Shown here: positions 42,324 through 54,341 of the stretch, in pieces
How positions within the stretch are numbered: the first letter of the stretch is position 1
Layout of the letters: every line of letters starts with the position of its first letter
Source: Seison nebaliae
Lineage: Eukaryota; Rotifera; Pararotatoria; Seisonacea; Seisonidae
Direction: 5' to 3'
NCBI GenBank assembly: GCA_023231475.1
Contig: JALJEE010000101.1
Location: forward strand, 1-54,476
DNA length: 54,476 nt
The notes under the pieces: model-generated
What the model saw: only the letters and a program-made list of their open reading frames with translations
Database searches by the model: none
What the model was told of the DNA's origin: nothing
Translations under genes and position numbers: made by a program

Positions 42324-44051
42324 TTAGAAGGATCGACATCTTTTCTTCAAAATTTTCATATTGGCAAGAAGGTTCTCTCTAAACTTCTTATTGACATACA
42401 CGTAAAGTAAGGGATTAGTAAAAGAATTGAAATATCCCAACCACCAACCGAGATTCATCGCGATATATGGAACTCGATTAGGGAAACATAAATCGATGGG
42501 CCAGAGTATGATCCATGGTAGCCAACAGATGAGAAACGACACCATCAATATTCCTAACATTGCGACGGCCTTCTTATTTCGTTTCATTTGAACTTTTTTC
42601 GTATAATTCCTTAAAAATTCACTACTTGTCGAAATATTTGACTTTTGTCGAAGTGATTTTTTACCACCAAAAAATGAAATTTTTCTCATATCCAAAGAGA
42701 TACATGAAGCATGCCTTAATCGTTTCAAACCGTTCCCATTATTCAAATTATTCACATTTTTATTAAAATTAGATATTGGCTGTTGTTGTTGTTGTTGTTG
42801 ATTGCTACAGAATGATGTGGATGGCACAGATATGAAAGAAGTAATACGATGAGTACGATTTTGATTATGTTGTTTTAAACGGGGAGATAATGATAAAATT
42901 TGATTAGTTGTATTAAATGATAGATCACTGGATTTTTTCTCGAAAAGTTTTAAAATTTTCTTCTGATTATCAGAATTTTTCTCATGTTTCCAATTTTTTT
43001 TATTAAACATTTCGATGTTGATTCGCTTAATTCTGTTCGGATGTGAATCGAACATTGACAGTCTTCTTTTATCTTGTAACAATTTCGTATTTTCTCTGTT
43101 GGAACAACTACGGTGAATAATGCACGATTTGACAGATCGGAATGATGGCGATTTGTAAAAATATTTCTTGTGGAAAGAAGAACGATTTGATTCTGGTGGA
43201 TGTTCTTTAACATTATTTAAATTTTTTTTTCTCGATTCACAACAAGGTTGTTTTGTGTCACTCGAATTGCGAATATCATAGACAGTTTCGATATTAGATG
43301 TATTTCCATCATCGAAATGACGGAAATCATCCACAATCGATTTCATTGATTTTGGTTGACCAATACGAAAGAGATTGATAAGAAATTGAATCGATTTCCA
43401 CATTTTCTCATTCTTCTTTTGAATGTTCAATTGGTGGATGTGTCTCATTAAACGTCCATAACATACTACCATAAATATTACGGGAACATAATAATTCAAC
43501 ATAATTAAAATTGTCGTAGTATATAATGGTACGGGATATGAGCAAAGTGCTATACTGGTTTTATGAAAGTAACCATGAAAATCGTTTAGGTTAATGAATC
43601 GATGAAGAAATAGAAAGAGTACCCAGGTCATTAGTGGCATAAACCAACAAAGTTGAATGAGAAGTATAGTCTTTTTGCCTGATTTGCCTTTCAAATGTTT
43701 ATAAGGACGATTGATTGCACGATATCTATCCAATGACATGATGCACAATGTAAGCAATGATGCAGATGTTACGCAGAAGTCGAATGCCATATACAAATCA
43801 CAAAGGAAGAGATTATATGGCCATTGCGACGAATCATTTTGCAATTCGAGTAATAATTTCGTTGGCATGCTAATCAATCCAACTAACAAGTCAGCAAATG
43901 CCAAGTTGAGAATGTAGTAATAACCAGCCGAATGGAATTGACGATGAACGCAAATCGTTAAAATCACCAGCGCATTCCCAACTACCGTACAAAGGATGAG
44001 TGTGGATGCTGAAGAAATAATGAGAATTTGTCGAAGAAAGGTGGAAATCAT
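42324..44051 (-). CDS. Class A GPCR, aminergic type (muscarinic/histamine-H3-like), 575 aa, intronless
   Basis: All seven helices are present. GN.L-V (GNALVIL, TM1), LAFADLLVG (TM2), Asp91 (3.32, the amine-binding Asp) exactly 17 residues before DRY (108-110), FLICWLPW (TM6, CWxP), a WLGYFNS block giving the 7.43 Tyr, and NPLLY (NPxxY). The W-x-x-Y-F-N-S pattern is shared with muscarinic acetylcholine and H3 receptors. The third intracellular loop is huge (about 205-500), basic and Ser-rich, with a seven-Gln run from a TTG microsatellite. The extracellular N-terminus is only about 11 residues and lacks an Asn-glycosylation site, so an upstream exon may be missing. Likely G-protein-coupled amine receptor at the plasma membrane; ligand not determined. 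Confidence 0.85.
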   Translation of the reverse strand: MISTFLRQILIISSASTLILCTVVGNALVILTICVHRQFHSAGYYYILNLAFADLLVGLISMPTKLLLELQNDSSQWPYNLFLCDLYMAFDFCVTSASLLTLCIMSLDRYRAINRPYKHLKGKSGKKTILLIQLCWFMPLMTWVLFLFLHRFINLNDFHGYFHKTSIALCSYPVPLYTTTILIMLNYYVPVIFMVVCYGRLMRHIHQLNIQKKNEKMWKSIQFLINLFRIGQPKSMKSIVDDFRHFDDGNTSNIETVYDIRNSSDTKQPCCESRKKNLNNVKEHPPESNRSSFHKKYFYKSPSFRSVKSCIIHRSCSNRENTKLLQDKRRLSMFDSHPNRIKRINIEMFNKKNWKHEKNSDNQKKILKLFEKKSSDLSFNTTNQILSLSPRLKQHNQNRTHRITSFISVPSTSFCSNQQQQQQQPISNFNKNVNNLNNGNGLKRLRHASCISLDMRKISFFGGKKSLRQKSNISTSSEFLRNYTKKVQMKRNKKAVAMLGILMVSFLICWLPWIILWPIDLCFPNRVPYIAMNLGWWLGYFNSFTNPLLYVYVNKKFRENLLANMKILKKRCRSF

Positions 44052-47000
44052 TTCAAGTCAATATTATTCTTCCACTTATCATCATCCAATAAATGGTGGA
44101 TGATATTAGAGCAACGAACAACAATGTTTGTTTAGATGTATCTAGAATAGAAATAGAACGAGCCCTTATAAAATACATGTGAATGATAAAAGGAAATGTA
44201 AAATTGATCTGTTCGTTATGAAAATGAAATTTTGTTATTCTCCTTAAGAAATTTGTTTATCGAACGAAACTTTCATCTAGAAAACGGTCCGACTTATAAA
44301 GAGTAGTTATGTAATATAATTCCTTCATAATTAAAGTATCTAAATATATTCATGGAAGCTGAAAATTGTCGCCATTCAGATAGACTGAATATGTATCTTT
44401 AATTCATACTTATCCCATAATTAGGAGGAATGATTGGAAAGCACTTTCTTCTCCAATGCAGATAGATAACAACGTCAATTAAATTTTCGAACTAAGCGAC
44501 TTACAAATATTAGTTTAGGCTATATTATGTAGTAATTTAAGACTCTCAATTATAACTTCAAATGGATTGATAATATCAGTACTAATATTGTTATCAAACT
44601 AATAAATTACCCTTCATCTCGATCTAGACAGAAATATTGAAGTTTTCAATTTCAGACACTTTCTGCGAAACATTGAATGAAATATATATGTTACATATTT
44701 TATCTATTTTTTTAATTATCAGAACTTATCGATGACCTTTTTTAAAATTATGGGGCTTTTCTTCTAGGGAAAATGTAGGCAAAAATAATTACAATCTCGA
44801 CTATTTTGAAATTCAACAACCGTATGTCAAAAACTTAATAATAATATTTAGGGTAACTGAAAAACTGCCATTCCGCTTTCTGATCTATTAAAGAATATGT
44901 AAAGTAAAATATTTCTCAATTTTTCGACCTATATCTAAAAATGATTGAAATTATGATAAATAATGAACAAGTATTAGTGCAGTAACTTAGGATTTTCACA
45001 GACAATAAATATTGAATGAATTCTATTAAATGTGGCTAGTTAATCATAAGTCTAATAAATGCACTAATATTGAATGGGAATTGCACCTTGTAATTGTTCA
45101 ATAGTAACACAGCATATGAAAAGAATTACAGGAAAAAATTTCTTCTAGTTTAAAGAAATTGGTAAAGGAAAGAAATGACGTAGGATGAACATTATCCGAC
45201 ACATATTAATGACATCATATTAATAATATGACGAATAATATGATATTATTGGTTATTTGTAAAGTGCGAACTAATGGAAATAACTGTGAAATTAATCAAA
45301 GTAAAGAAGATTGAAAGTAGGAAGATTTGTAAATGCAAATGCAAAAGAGACACATCTTAATTCAGTTTAGATTTTAGATCAATCTTCAAACAGGGATGTT
45401 CTGCATCTTATTAGTTTCTTCAAATGAGGACTAACTGACACATCTAACTAATCAGCGTAGCACTGACAATGATAATTAGACTGTACAACTAAGAAATACC
45501 AAGATTCTGATGCTGCAGGATTACTTTTTGAAGTTATCGTATTTTGGAAAAGAGGTATTATATTCCTTTTTTGCAATTATGATCATTCGCTATTCATCAT
45601 AAAATGGAGGTGTTAAGGCAGCACTAATTATAAATAATGTAATTATGACTTCATTATTACATGCAAACTCCTTAAGTTTCCCAGACATTCAAATTAATAA
45701 ATTCGAATAATTTGATTAATTGAACATTGAAGGAAGGAACAATATCTTTCATATCATACGTAGGAAAGTAGCCTTAGGTTAACTAATTTGACATTATCTC
45801 AACCAAATTAACTTTTCAGTTAATATTGTGTGGGTAATATCCACACATAGTTCAGCTTATGCCCACTGGGTATTAGATGAGTACTTTCAATTTGAAATAG
45901 TTGTCACAATAATGTAAAGAATTGTCTGCTTTGAATTTACTACAAATTTCACAAAAGAAAGTTATTAGAAGAATGGGAGAAATTTGAATATTTTTAATTG
46001 TTATAGAGTCTATAATATAAGCAATTTCGGTTCCTATCAGGCTGATATGTAAACTTGTCAGATTGTGCATGATATGTAACTCATCAATCATGTAGGTCAA
46101 ACTCAATACTTACATTATACTTAAACGAGAATAATTTACATAATTCTTCGTTATGAAATGCTACGAAGACAATTTAAAGAATAATTAATGGGAAAGATGA
46201 AATGGAGGACAATTGAATAAATTTCTATTTAAAAAAATGACAATTTCGGGAAAAAGATGGAGATATAAAGTATCAGAGAGAATCTGTAAAATATGTATCT
46301 ATTATTGATATCTGTACTCTAATGGAGGTATAAATGCACCTATGGTGGGAATGTCTTAATGATTTATTTCTATTCATCTTCATTTTCAACTATCAGATTG
46401 ATGCATTTCATAAATAAAAATGATTGCGTAGTCAACATAATAAATTTACTTTTACTTCGATTTTTGTTTTCCTAATTAAATTTCTTGAATATAAATTATT
46501 CCATATCACATTAGTTCATTGAAAGTGAGTGCATCAACGTCCGAACAGTGCTTCTTGGAAGGAAATGAAGAAGAAAATAAATAAACTTCTTTATCACATA
46601 ACAAATTCACTTTTTCTTCAATAAAGACAGAAATTAATATGATATGTTCGTTTTACGAAGCATCAATTCCTTCTTTTCAATTTGAGTATTCCATCCATGT
46701 TCTTTATTTATCCGTTGCCCTACGCTTACCATATTCTACATAGTGAATAATGATAGACCAGGTCAATCGTTCTTTCTACGATTTTATCCGAATGTTAATG
46801 ACAAAAATAATTTTTCCTTTTCCGACATCATAAATAAGTATTAGATTAACCACATTATCTTTTCGTTCTTAATTCTAAAATTTTATACGGGGAAAGTAAA
46901 GAAAGATGAATATGAAACTTTCATGCAAAGTGTGGGAAGAAAAAAAAGACGAAAATATTTCTTCCAAAACATCGAAAGAATTGAAAATAAAAATTGAATT

Positions 47001-47724
47001 TATACCAAATGTCTAGTCTCAAGGGAATATACCAGACTTATAGATCTTTACTTGTGCTTCAAACATTTCATGTTAACCAAATAATTTACGGTATCTTCGA
47101 TGATAATTCAAATTAATAATTGTAATCGGAATAGAGAATGTGAGATTGACGTCATTCATAAGACATCATTCAGACGATAATTAAAATGCGATTAGTATCA
47201 CATTTTAGTTGTTTTCAATTTTAAAATTTTAGATTTGATTGGCAAACAACCTTCTTAACATATTGGAATAAGCGAAAATTTTCATTTGAACAATTCCAGT
47301 TTTCTAATATATTCCATTTCTTATAAAACAATATAATCTTCATTAACAAACCGAATTCCATTACCAGAAATAATTATAGATGTTGCATAATGTTAAATTA
47401 AAAAATTCTAAATGGATGGTTTTTTCGCATATTGCACGACAGGCGATGTAATGAAACTGTCAATTCAGCACCCTTCCTTCGACCATTGTCAAGTAATTAA
47501 ATTTTATCCAAAATCTGTCACTTCCATACTAATGCCCGTAATAATAATGGAAATTGATTACTTCAAAAATTGAAAATTTTCGAATATTAAGAATCAAAAT
47601 ATGTAATTAAGTCAATGTAATTGTAATTTAAAATTTACTAATTTATACAAATAGTCCCTCTACTAAACAGTCGGTCTACCAAAATGGTTCCTCTACCAAA
47701 TGTCCTAAACTCATATCTATCTTA
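44052..47724. other. Long gene-free AT-rich stretch
   Basis: About 3.7 kb with no convincing coding frame. The minus-strand open frame at 45873-46106 has no support and lies in a repeat-like segment (45985-46100). Confidence 0.5.
45985..46100. repeat. Diverged dispersed repeat, copy A
   Basis: GTTATAGAGTCTATAATATA and, further on, CTTGTCAGATTG and AATCATGTAGG recur in similar order at 53975-54140 (GTTATAGAATCTATAATATA, TTTGTCAGATTG, CAATGTAGG). Confidence 0.4.
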
Positions 47725-47868
47725 TTTTTTTTTTTTGAAATTCCAATCTGGGCAATTGAATATTGTTTGAGCGATCTTCTTCTTTACGGTCAGTGATAGG
47801 AGATCCCTACCTTTCGTGAGACGTCTGTCTCAATTACCACTCATAGACCACTGCGCTAGGCACGCCCA
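47725..47868 (-). mobile_element. tRNA-derived SINE, 144 bp
   Basis: On the minus strand it starts TGGGCGTGCCTAGCGCAGTG, with a Pol III A box (TAGCGCAGTGGTC), and ends in a 12-A tail (47736-47725). A B box is only weak (GGTAGGGATCTCC). It has the 5' head also found at 4511 and in the adjacent 47869-47940. Confidence 0.6.
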
Positions 47869-47940
47869 AAAATAATTTTCGTATCGAATGCAGGGTACAT
47901 TGTTTCCCATAAATGCGTACATCACTGCGCTACGCACGCC
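47869..47940 (-). mobile_element. Second tRNA-like SINE monomer, 72 bp
   Basis: On the minus strand it starts GGCGTGCGTAGCGCAGTGAT and carries TGCATTCGATAC, which resembles a T-loop/B box. It directly abuts the first copy in the same orientation, like a dimeric SINE. The 3' acceptor stem does not pair with the 5' end, so it is not a working tRNA. Confidence 0.5.
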
Positions 47941-48325
47941 TTATTAACGTAGTTGAAAAAATTTTTAAATTTTCCGAGGATATTTTCCTACAATCATAAC
48001 AGTTCCTTCCATAAGGGATCTTACGGAGAAATTTTTTCTTTCCACCCCATTGGGTGACCCCAACAATGGTTCTTAAATTTTAATTTGCTCTTCTTTCTAA
48101 TTAACAAGCAAACAGTAATAAAGAAATTGAATGTAACATGTGGGAATAGCAACATAATTGAAATCCTCAATATTTGATAATTCTGTAAATAGTAAAGCAT
48201 ATTAGACCGAAAGGTTTTTTTTAATTAATACTTATTTCTCTTCCTTCATTAATCCGCCTCCAATAACATCAATATTTTCAACCATTTATATTATTATAAC
48301 TGGAAAACTGTTTTACTTCAGCTGA

Positions 48326-48583
48326 ATGATCAATGGAAATGTAGAATGGAATACAGGAATTAAAAAATATGTTTACTGTTTGCGCAGTGCTTATGATGGT
48401 AGTACTTCAATTCCAATATTTCCTTATACTGACATTATACGAATAAATTTCTCGTATCATCCTTTCCCTAATACCTGTACGAACATAAAAAGTAAGTACA
48501 ACATCTTTTTCTTGAAGAACAATCTTTTTCTGATAATACTTCAAATAAAAAATCAAGGCATCTTATTAAAATACGACTTTTAA
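48326..48583 (+). CDS. Possible first exon of an unrecognised gene
   Basis: ATG opens 55 codons (MINGNVEWNTGIKKYVYCL...) and ends at a perfect AA|GTAAGT donor at 48492. Cys-bearing, polar, and not AT-slippery like the surroundings. An acceptor at TCAAG (about 48556) would keep the frame for nine more residues to a stop at 48583. No family recognised; it may be a gene relic. Confidence 0.3.
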   Translation: MINGNVEWNTGIKKYVYCLRSAYDGSTSIPIFPYTDIIRINFSYHPFPNTCTNIKSKYNIFFLKNNLFLIILQIKNQGILLKYDF

Positions 48584-50410
48584 TTCGAGTATCATAAATC
48601 TTAATAAATGTTAATTACACAAATTAAGTACATGAATTTGGAACAATATACGTAAAAATTGAACGAACTATCTTAGGATGTCTTTAAAACTACGACATGA
48701 AATGGAAGAAAATTAAAAGCTTCTTTTATATTTTATTGACAAATGTAATATACCTTGATAATTTGATCATTGAACGATTTGTACATGTTGAACAAAATAA
48801 TAAAAATTATTAAAATTCCGTCAACCTCGATGTCAACGAGAAGTCGTAGTAGCTAGCTCGACGAATTCGGTCGAGGAGAATAGAAGAGATTTTAAAAATA
48901 TATATTATCAGATAAAATGAATAATCAAAAATCGTTTCGCAGTCTAAATGAATTGAAAGAAGTTATTCTGATTCTCAATTTCTCTCAACTTTTAGGTAAT
49001 CTGCAATTTTCCAACATTAGAATAATACTCATAATAATAGTAATAATAGTTAATATATATCACAATTGACCGGAAAAATTAGGAAATGACACTTCATATG
49101 AGTTAATTCCTTAAGAAGGCACCCGAAAATCTCTTAATCTTATGTCGTTCTCTCAGTTCATGAAACTAGTTCATTGATCAACTGATGAACTAAAGTGAGA
49201 AGAATAAAATTGGTGATTTTAATTATCGTACTTCAAATATTAGTTGCATAATTCCATAGACGTCATAAAGCGCTTTGATGTAATCGGATTTAGTATGAGA
49301 ATAAAATGATATTTCAAAATATAAATGTAGGAGAATAATTCAGATTATTATCTGAAAGGCAAATAACTTAAAATAAATACGAATGATCATCAAAATAATT
49401 GATTGGTGACAAAATTTGTAGACTTACAAAGTTAGTGGCATTGTAATAAAGAACAATAAAATTTGTTAGGAAAAATTTTTGACGAATAATTTCCTAACGA
49501 AAGTATATAATAAAGTAATTCCATTAAATTGTCGTTCATCGTCGGAATCAGTTGTAATACGGTGTGAAAAATACAGGGAGAGTTTTCATATTATATTTGA
49601 ACTTTACAGATGATGTTTTTACCTATACGAATCCTATGGGGAAGAGATTCTTATTCAATTTATTATTGGCATACATCGAACGATTCTTCATAATCTTCAT
49701 CAACATAAATTAGTTGACCATCAATTTTCTGTCATTACCAATTCCCAAAAGATAATTTATTCTAAATTAGCTATGTCCTAAAAAACATTGTGTCAATTTT
49801 CATACAATAAAAAGTTTTTGGTTTCCTGAAGAAGTTGTTGCAAGAAGATTAATCTCCATCCAACTGGTAAACTTGTTAACAATGCTCAAAAAATATAAAG
49901 TTTCTTTAAAAATTTTCATTAGTCTTTCTCAGAAAAGTATGTCAATTCCATTTGAATATCTCGAATGTCATGATCGACATTACGTTCAATTTTAGCTGAT
50001 GGACACAAAATTCTTCTAATTGATAATAAATTATTAATAATTTTACTTCCCTTATTAATCTACTAACGTAAGTCGTTGCGAAATACTTATTAAAATATTT
50101 AGAAATTTTGTAACTATTCTACTTTCATCATATTGGATAATTATCCAATTGAGAGGTAAAATAAAGAATTTCAAGAATATTAAACTTGTTTTCAAGTTTT
50201 AGTTGCAGTTATATTATATAATAAAATACATCAGTATTGTATACGATTTCTAAAACTAACAATTTCATGATATTTATTAGAAATAGTACAAGAATAAATG
50301 AATCGTAAGAGGAATATGAGATTAATTTCATTCATCCATTAAAGAAATGAAAATGAATTACACATATAAAATAATTTGGAAGTAAATTTTAGAAAGAAGG
50401 GTCGATGGAT
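48584..50410. other. Gene-free AT-rich stretch
   Basis: No convincing coding frame. It contains a TCGAC-GAATTCG-GTCGA hairpin near 48860, which is of no known role. Confidence 0.5.
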
Positions 50411-51758
50411 TCAATGTCTTTTCCGGCAGTGGTTCGTTTCTTCATTTGATCTGTGATAATAACGATCATGCGAATTCGAATAATCGTCGTCTCGATAATG
50501 TCTATGTCTCTTCGGATCTCGTCTATTTCCTGAAGAATGATAATCGTCTCTATGACGATAACGTCGATGGAGACGATCATGATGATCATTATGGTGATGA
50601 TGGTCATCATCAGAATATTCTCGATCCGATTTACGACGACTGAATGATTCTCTAGATTTGTTTCGACTATTATCATCGTTTGGATGATGTTGGCGTCGTT
50701 TTACATAAGTATCGTGGGAATCTTTAGAATAAGTTTTTTCATTTCGACGAATATGAGATTCATCCACATTATCTTCACCATCTTTCTCATTGGAAGATTG
50801 GAGGGAAAGTAATTGAGAGGAATATCCATCCTCCTTAAGTTTCTTTACTAATTTATCGTCATCTTTATTAATTTTAGGCGCGCGATATGCCTCGACATGA
50901 TCAACTTTAATTGTTCGCATCAACAACTTTAAATAAATGATCAATTAATGAGACGGGACATATTCCATGTCAGTCATACCAAATCAGACAATGAGTGATA
51001 CCGTTAAATTTTAATGAGAATAAACTTTAATTCCATTCAAATTATCTACAGCTAAATTTGTGCTCCGTTGGTCTTCATAACAGATGAAGCAAAATCCTTT
51101 GCTCTTGCCTGTCGTTCGATCTCTTACCAAATTTATATTAACTATTGTTCCATACCTAAAGAGACAAAGAAGAAAGACAGATAAATTAAAAGGAAATCGA
51201 TAAGAAAAAGAAGGAATTTCAATGGGAATTTTTAGTGTGTTTTCGTCTCATTCTGTTTATCAGTTTTCAAGAACACGGAATGAAACGTACAAGATACGCA
51301 ATGGAAATTTTAGCAGATGAATGAAGCGGAAAATGAGGAATACTTACTGAAATGTGCAAATAGAAAAATTTAGATGAATAAGAATTTATGAAAGAAGGAC
51401 GTGTTACGAAAAGAAGATAAACAAAAAAATCATTTAACAATCGAATATTCAAAAGACAAACTGGGAGAAAACTGCAATTACATCTCCTTCGTTCAACCCA
51501 TAAGGAAGTCCGCCTACAAAAATCCATGCACTGTCTTTGTACATGTGATGGAAGGATGCTTCTGTATTTGCTGTGCCCAGTTTTATTTCCTTCTCCGTTA
51601 GAGATTGCAAGTTCTTCACTTGTCTAACATATTGGCCGCAATAGAATAATTGTAGATCGAATGTTCCATACAAATGCGAAAGTTAATTCAAATACATACA
51701 AAAAAAATAACAGCGATAATAGATTTAAAAGAAAATATACTAACGTTAACGGATTCAT
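50411..51758 (-). CDS. RBMX2: RNA-binding protein RBMX2/Ist3-like (spliceosome), 4 exons
   Basis: RBMX2 (yeast Ist3/Snu17) is part of the RES complex of activated spliceosomes. The 14-nt first exon (51758-51745) splices in phase 2 to give MNPLTQVKNLQSLTEKEIKL then GTANTEASFHHMYKDSAWIFVGGLPY, a close match to the family start. The RRM RNP2 is WIFVGGLPYGLNEGD; a third exon has YGTIVNINLVRDRTTGKSKG with RNP1 KGFCFICYED. The fourth begins LLMRTIKVDHVEAYRAPKI, typical of RBMX2, followed by a long Asp/His/Arg/Ser-rich tail (DDHHHHNDHHDRLHRRYRH), an RS-like disordered region. About 300 aa. The tiny first exon escapes frame-based searches. Confidence 0.9.
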
Positions 51759-52036
51759 AATTCCTCAAATGAATAACAAACTTTCCCACAATAAATTGAA
51801 AACTTGGGAAATTAGTGTTTGATGATTTAGTACTGTATTTAATTATATTTTCTTAATATTTTTACAAATAAGCCAACTAGTTGCAAGAGTTTTATTGTGT
51901 TATGCAAGTAAAAACTGTACGGAACACGGATGGAACTTAAACTTTTGTTGATATTTAATCAAAAGGATTTTATTTATTCAAATCTTTAATCGATCGTTTT
52001 ATGAGTTTTCAACAGTAAAAGGTGGTAGAAAGAAAA

Positions 52037-52165
52037 ATGTCTGTTCGGGATAATCCTATTCCCGAAAATTGTCCAGTTTGCAAGTTTTATTATCTACCAA
52101 AAGCTTTACCATCAATAAATCTCAATGCGCAAAATCAGTCAAATACTATGAAAGTGTTTAATTAA
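52037..52165 (+). CDS. Short open frame, 42 aa, with a CPVC motif
   Basis: ATG after GAAAA starts MSVRDNPIPENCPVCKFYYL and ends KVFN-stop. Composition is balanced and not AT-driven, and it has one CxxC. It could be a first exon. No family known. Confidence 0.25.
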   Translation: MSVRDNPIPENCPVCKFYYLPKALPSINLNAQNQSNTMKVFN

Positions 52166-52534
52166 GATTTTAGTTTCCTTGAAATAATCTCTCGAAATGA
52201 TTGAAATGATCCAATTAATGAATTTAAAATGAGAAAAATTCATTTTTCGATAGAATAAGAATTGTTATTGATATTTGACTATAATCGAATTCGGCTGTGT
52301 AAATGTACGAGAAAAATAATGGACGGGGAGAAAAAATGAGAATTACACTTATTAAACACTTATTGCAGTAAATTACAATAAATTGTGGCATACGATAAAT
52401 AATGATAATTAAATGATATCGTTAGTAAATGATCAATTTATCGGCAGTATGTTATTAAAAATACATACTAAACAGTGAAGGAGTGAGTTAAATTGTAAAA
52501 ATTTCATTGTAAACCATGTCAAGTTACCATTTAA

Positions 52535-53383
52535 CTAGGATACTTTGAGTTCCATTAATATTCTTACTTTGGTTGCTGTTAAGGATTGACCATAAGTTTT
52601 GATGGATATTGGTTTGTTTTTATCGAACAACCTGAAACTTGAGCAATCATTGAACCAAAAAGCATATTGAAACTCTTTAGCACAATTACCAACATATTTA
52701 TCATTATCCATATCTTCTGAGCTGAATAATGTACCATTAATTGAGTCCTTTACAAAACTCCATTGTTGGGGCATATTTGAAGAACGAAGTCTTCCAAATG
52801 TTAACCGATAATCATCATACTCCGGTTTGACATATACAGATTGATAATCGAAAAAAGCAAATGCGTCATTAGACGGTTGAATATTATAAAATTCAACTCT
52901 AAACCTACGACTTTTAGCTCTGTTGGTGTAACTTACTAACATATCCAAACCTAACCAAAAATTATTGATATCTCCAAAAAAACTTTTATAATTAATTAGT
53001 GGTTTGTTAAAATCAATGGCTGATTCATTGATTCTTTGAGCGATTATAGCATAAGGTTTATTGCTTATTGTAATAACTCGAGTATCTCCATATGACTTCT
53101 TAACCTCTTCTTCTTCAGTAAGTGGAGTAAGTGGATTTGGGGTAAACTCTTTTTGAAGTATTGTATTCGTATCATCACCATTTTCCATAATAAATTTATA
53201 TCCTTCTACTGATTTATAAGATATAGCATAACATTTTACAACATCTTCACATGTAAGAGCAAGGTGTATTCGTTGACCAATTTCTTTTCTATCATGAATT
53301 GTCTTATCATAAAGAACATTGGTTGAGGATAATTCTCTTACAAATAACATACATGACAGAAGAGCAAAAAATAATTTCTCCAT
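52535..53383 (-). CDS. Secreted fibrinogen-related (FReD) protein, 282 aa
   Basis: Signal peptide at residues 1-20. Two N-terminal Cys (45 and 51). A fibrinogen C-terminal domain covers about 105-280: YAIIAQRINESAIDFNKPL..Y, equal to the family W.viq.R..gs.dF.r.w..Y; FWLG at 142-145; FRVEFYN; then FSSEDMDND (calcium site D-x-D-N-D) and the disulfide pair C234/C247 in NCAKEFQYAFWFNDC, where the usual WW is FW. The end TATKVRILM matches teMkIRp. The block between has no GLNG motif. Single exon. Such proteins act in innate recognition or as secreted lectin-like effectors. Divergence is higher than in typical ficolins. It sits near the Tc1-like end. Confidence 0.85.
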   Translation of the reverse strand: MEKLFFALLSCMLFVRELSSTNVLYDKTIHDRKEIGQRIHLALTCEDVVKCYAISYKSVEGYKFIMENGDDTNTILQKEFTPNPLTPLTEEEEVKKSYGDTRVITISNKPYAIIAQRINESAIDFNKPLINYKSFFGDINNFWLGLDMLVSYTNRAKSRRFRVEFYNIQPSNDAFAFFDYQSVYVKPEYDDYRLTFGRLRSSNMPQQWSFVKDSINGTLFSSEDMDNDKYVGNCAKEFQYAFWFNDCSSFRLFDKNKPISIKTYGQSLTATKVRILMELKVS

Positions 53384-53974
53384 TTAGAAGTTAATATTGA
53401 AATTCTGTTCTTCCAAGGAGGTTATCAACTTCGAAGTAGAACTTCCAATTCTTATTGATTATTGGAAAGCATAATATTCTACAATTCAAAAATTACAGTC
53501 AATTTGATATATTCTAATTGAACTACACAAAAATTGTTCATTAAAGCAAATTTTCCATTCGAACAGTTAGCAGTGTAAGTGTTCTAACAGTAAGTATTGA
53601 TCGAAACTTAACATCAAAAAAATATCAGTAGGTGTCTGGTGTCTGGTGACTATGGTGAAATTTAATCTGCAAAGTTCCTACCGAACCATATCGATGAAAA
53701 GTTAATTTTTTGAGAATTTCGCTTTATATGCTACTCGTAATAATTCGAACATTATTAGAACCATTGCACCAAAATAGACCCATGTAAGCTGTATGATGTC
53801 CTTAACGAAACTACACCTATATTATATATATGTATTTATGGATTTTATGGGGTCAGTGCTCATTTATTCATATCAAGAATGATTCGCTTCACAACCTTTA
53901 ATGGATAGGGTTAAATTATAGTACACTCAATAACTAATTTTCATAGCTTTTTCTTCAACTCGATATTCAACTAT

Positions 53975-54140
53975 TGAGAAGTTATAGAATCTATAATATA
54001 GATCATGGATATCAAATCGGGAGCAAGAAAGAGAAAAAATCTGTTTTCAGCTTCCTCTGCGTTATAGAGATCTTCTAATGTAAAAACTACAGAATGACAT
54101 AATTTGTCAGATTGACATATTATAGATCAATGTAGGTAGT
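53975..54140. repeat. Diverged dispersed repeat, copy B
   Basis: Counterpart of 45985-46100, in the same orientation, with short conserved blocks in order. The rest of 53384-54341 has no gene. Confidence 0.35.
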
Positions 54141-54341
54141 TCTTGCTTTTTTAAAGAGCGAAACGTATAGCAGGTTAGTATGTTGTTTATTTTTAGTATT
54201 ATTTAGGTTGTAGTATTATTTTATTATGTTGTAATGAGAGATGTAACTTTTTAATATGTTTCAATACAACTTCGCCGTCGGCGTTAACAATTTTAAACCT
54301 TCGAATTGAATAATGAAATTCGATGTTGTACATACCATATA

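Noticed and set aside
45873-46106. 77-aa minus-strand frame
   Set aside because: It overlaps a dispersed repeat and shows no protein-like pattern.
47869-47940. A functional tRNA gene
   Set aside because: It has A-box and T-loop-like parts, but the acceptor stem does not pair and no anticodon arm fits; it abuts another copy, so it is taken as a SINE.
50446-50643. Asp/His-rich plus-strand frame
   Set aside because: It is the antisense of the RBMX2 Asp/His/Arg tail.
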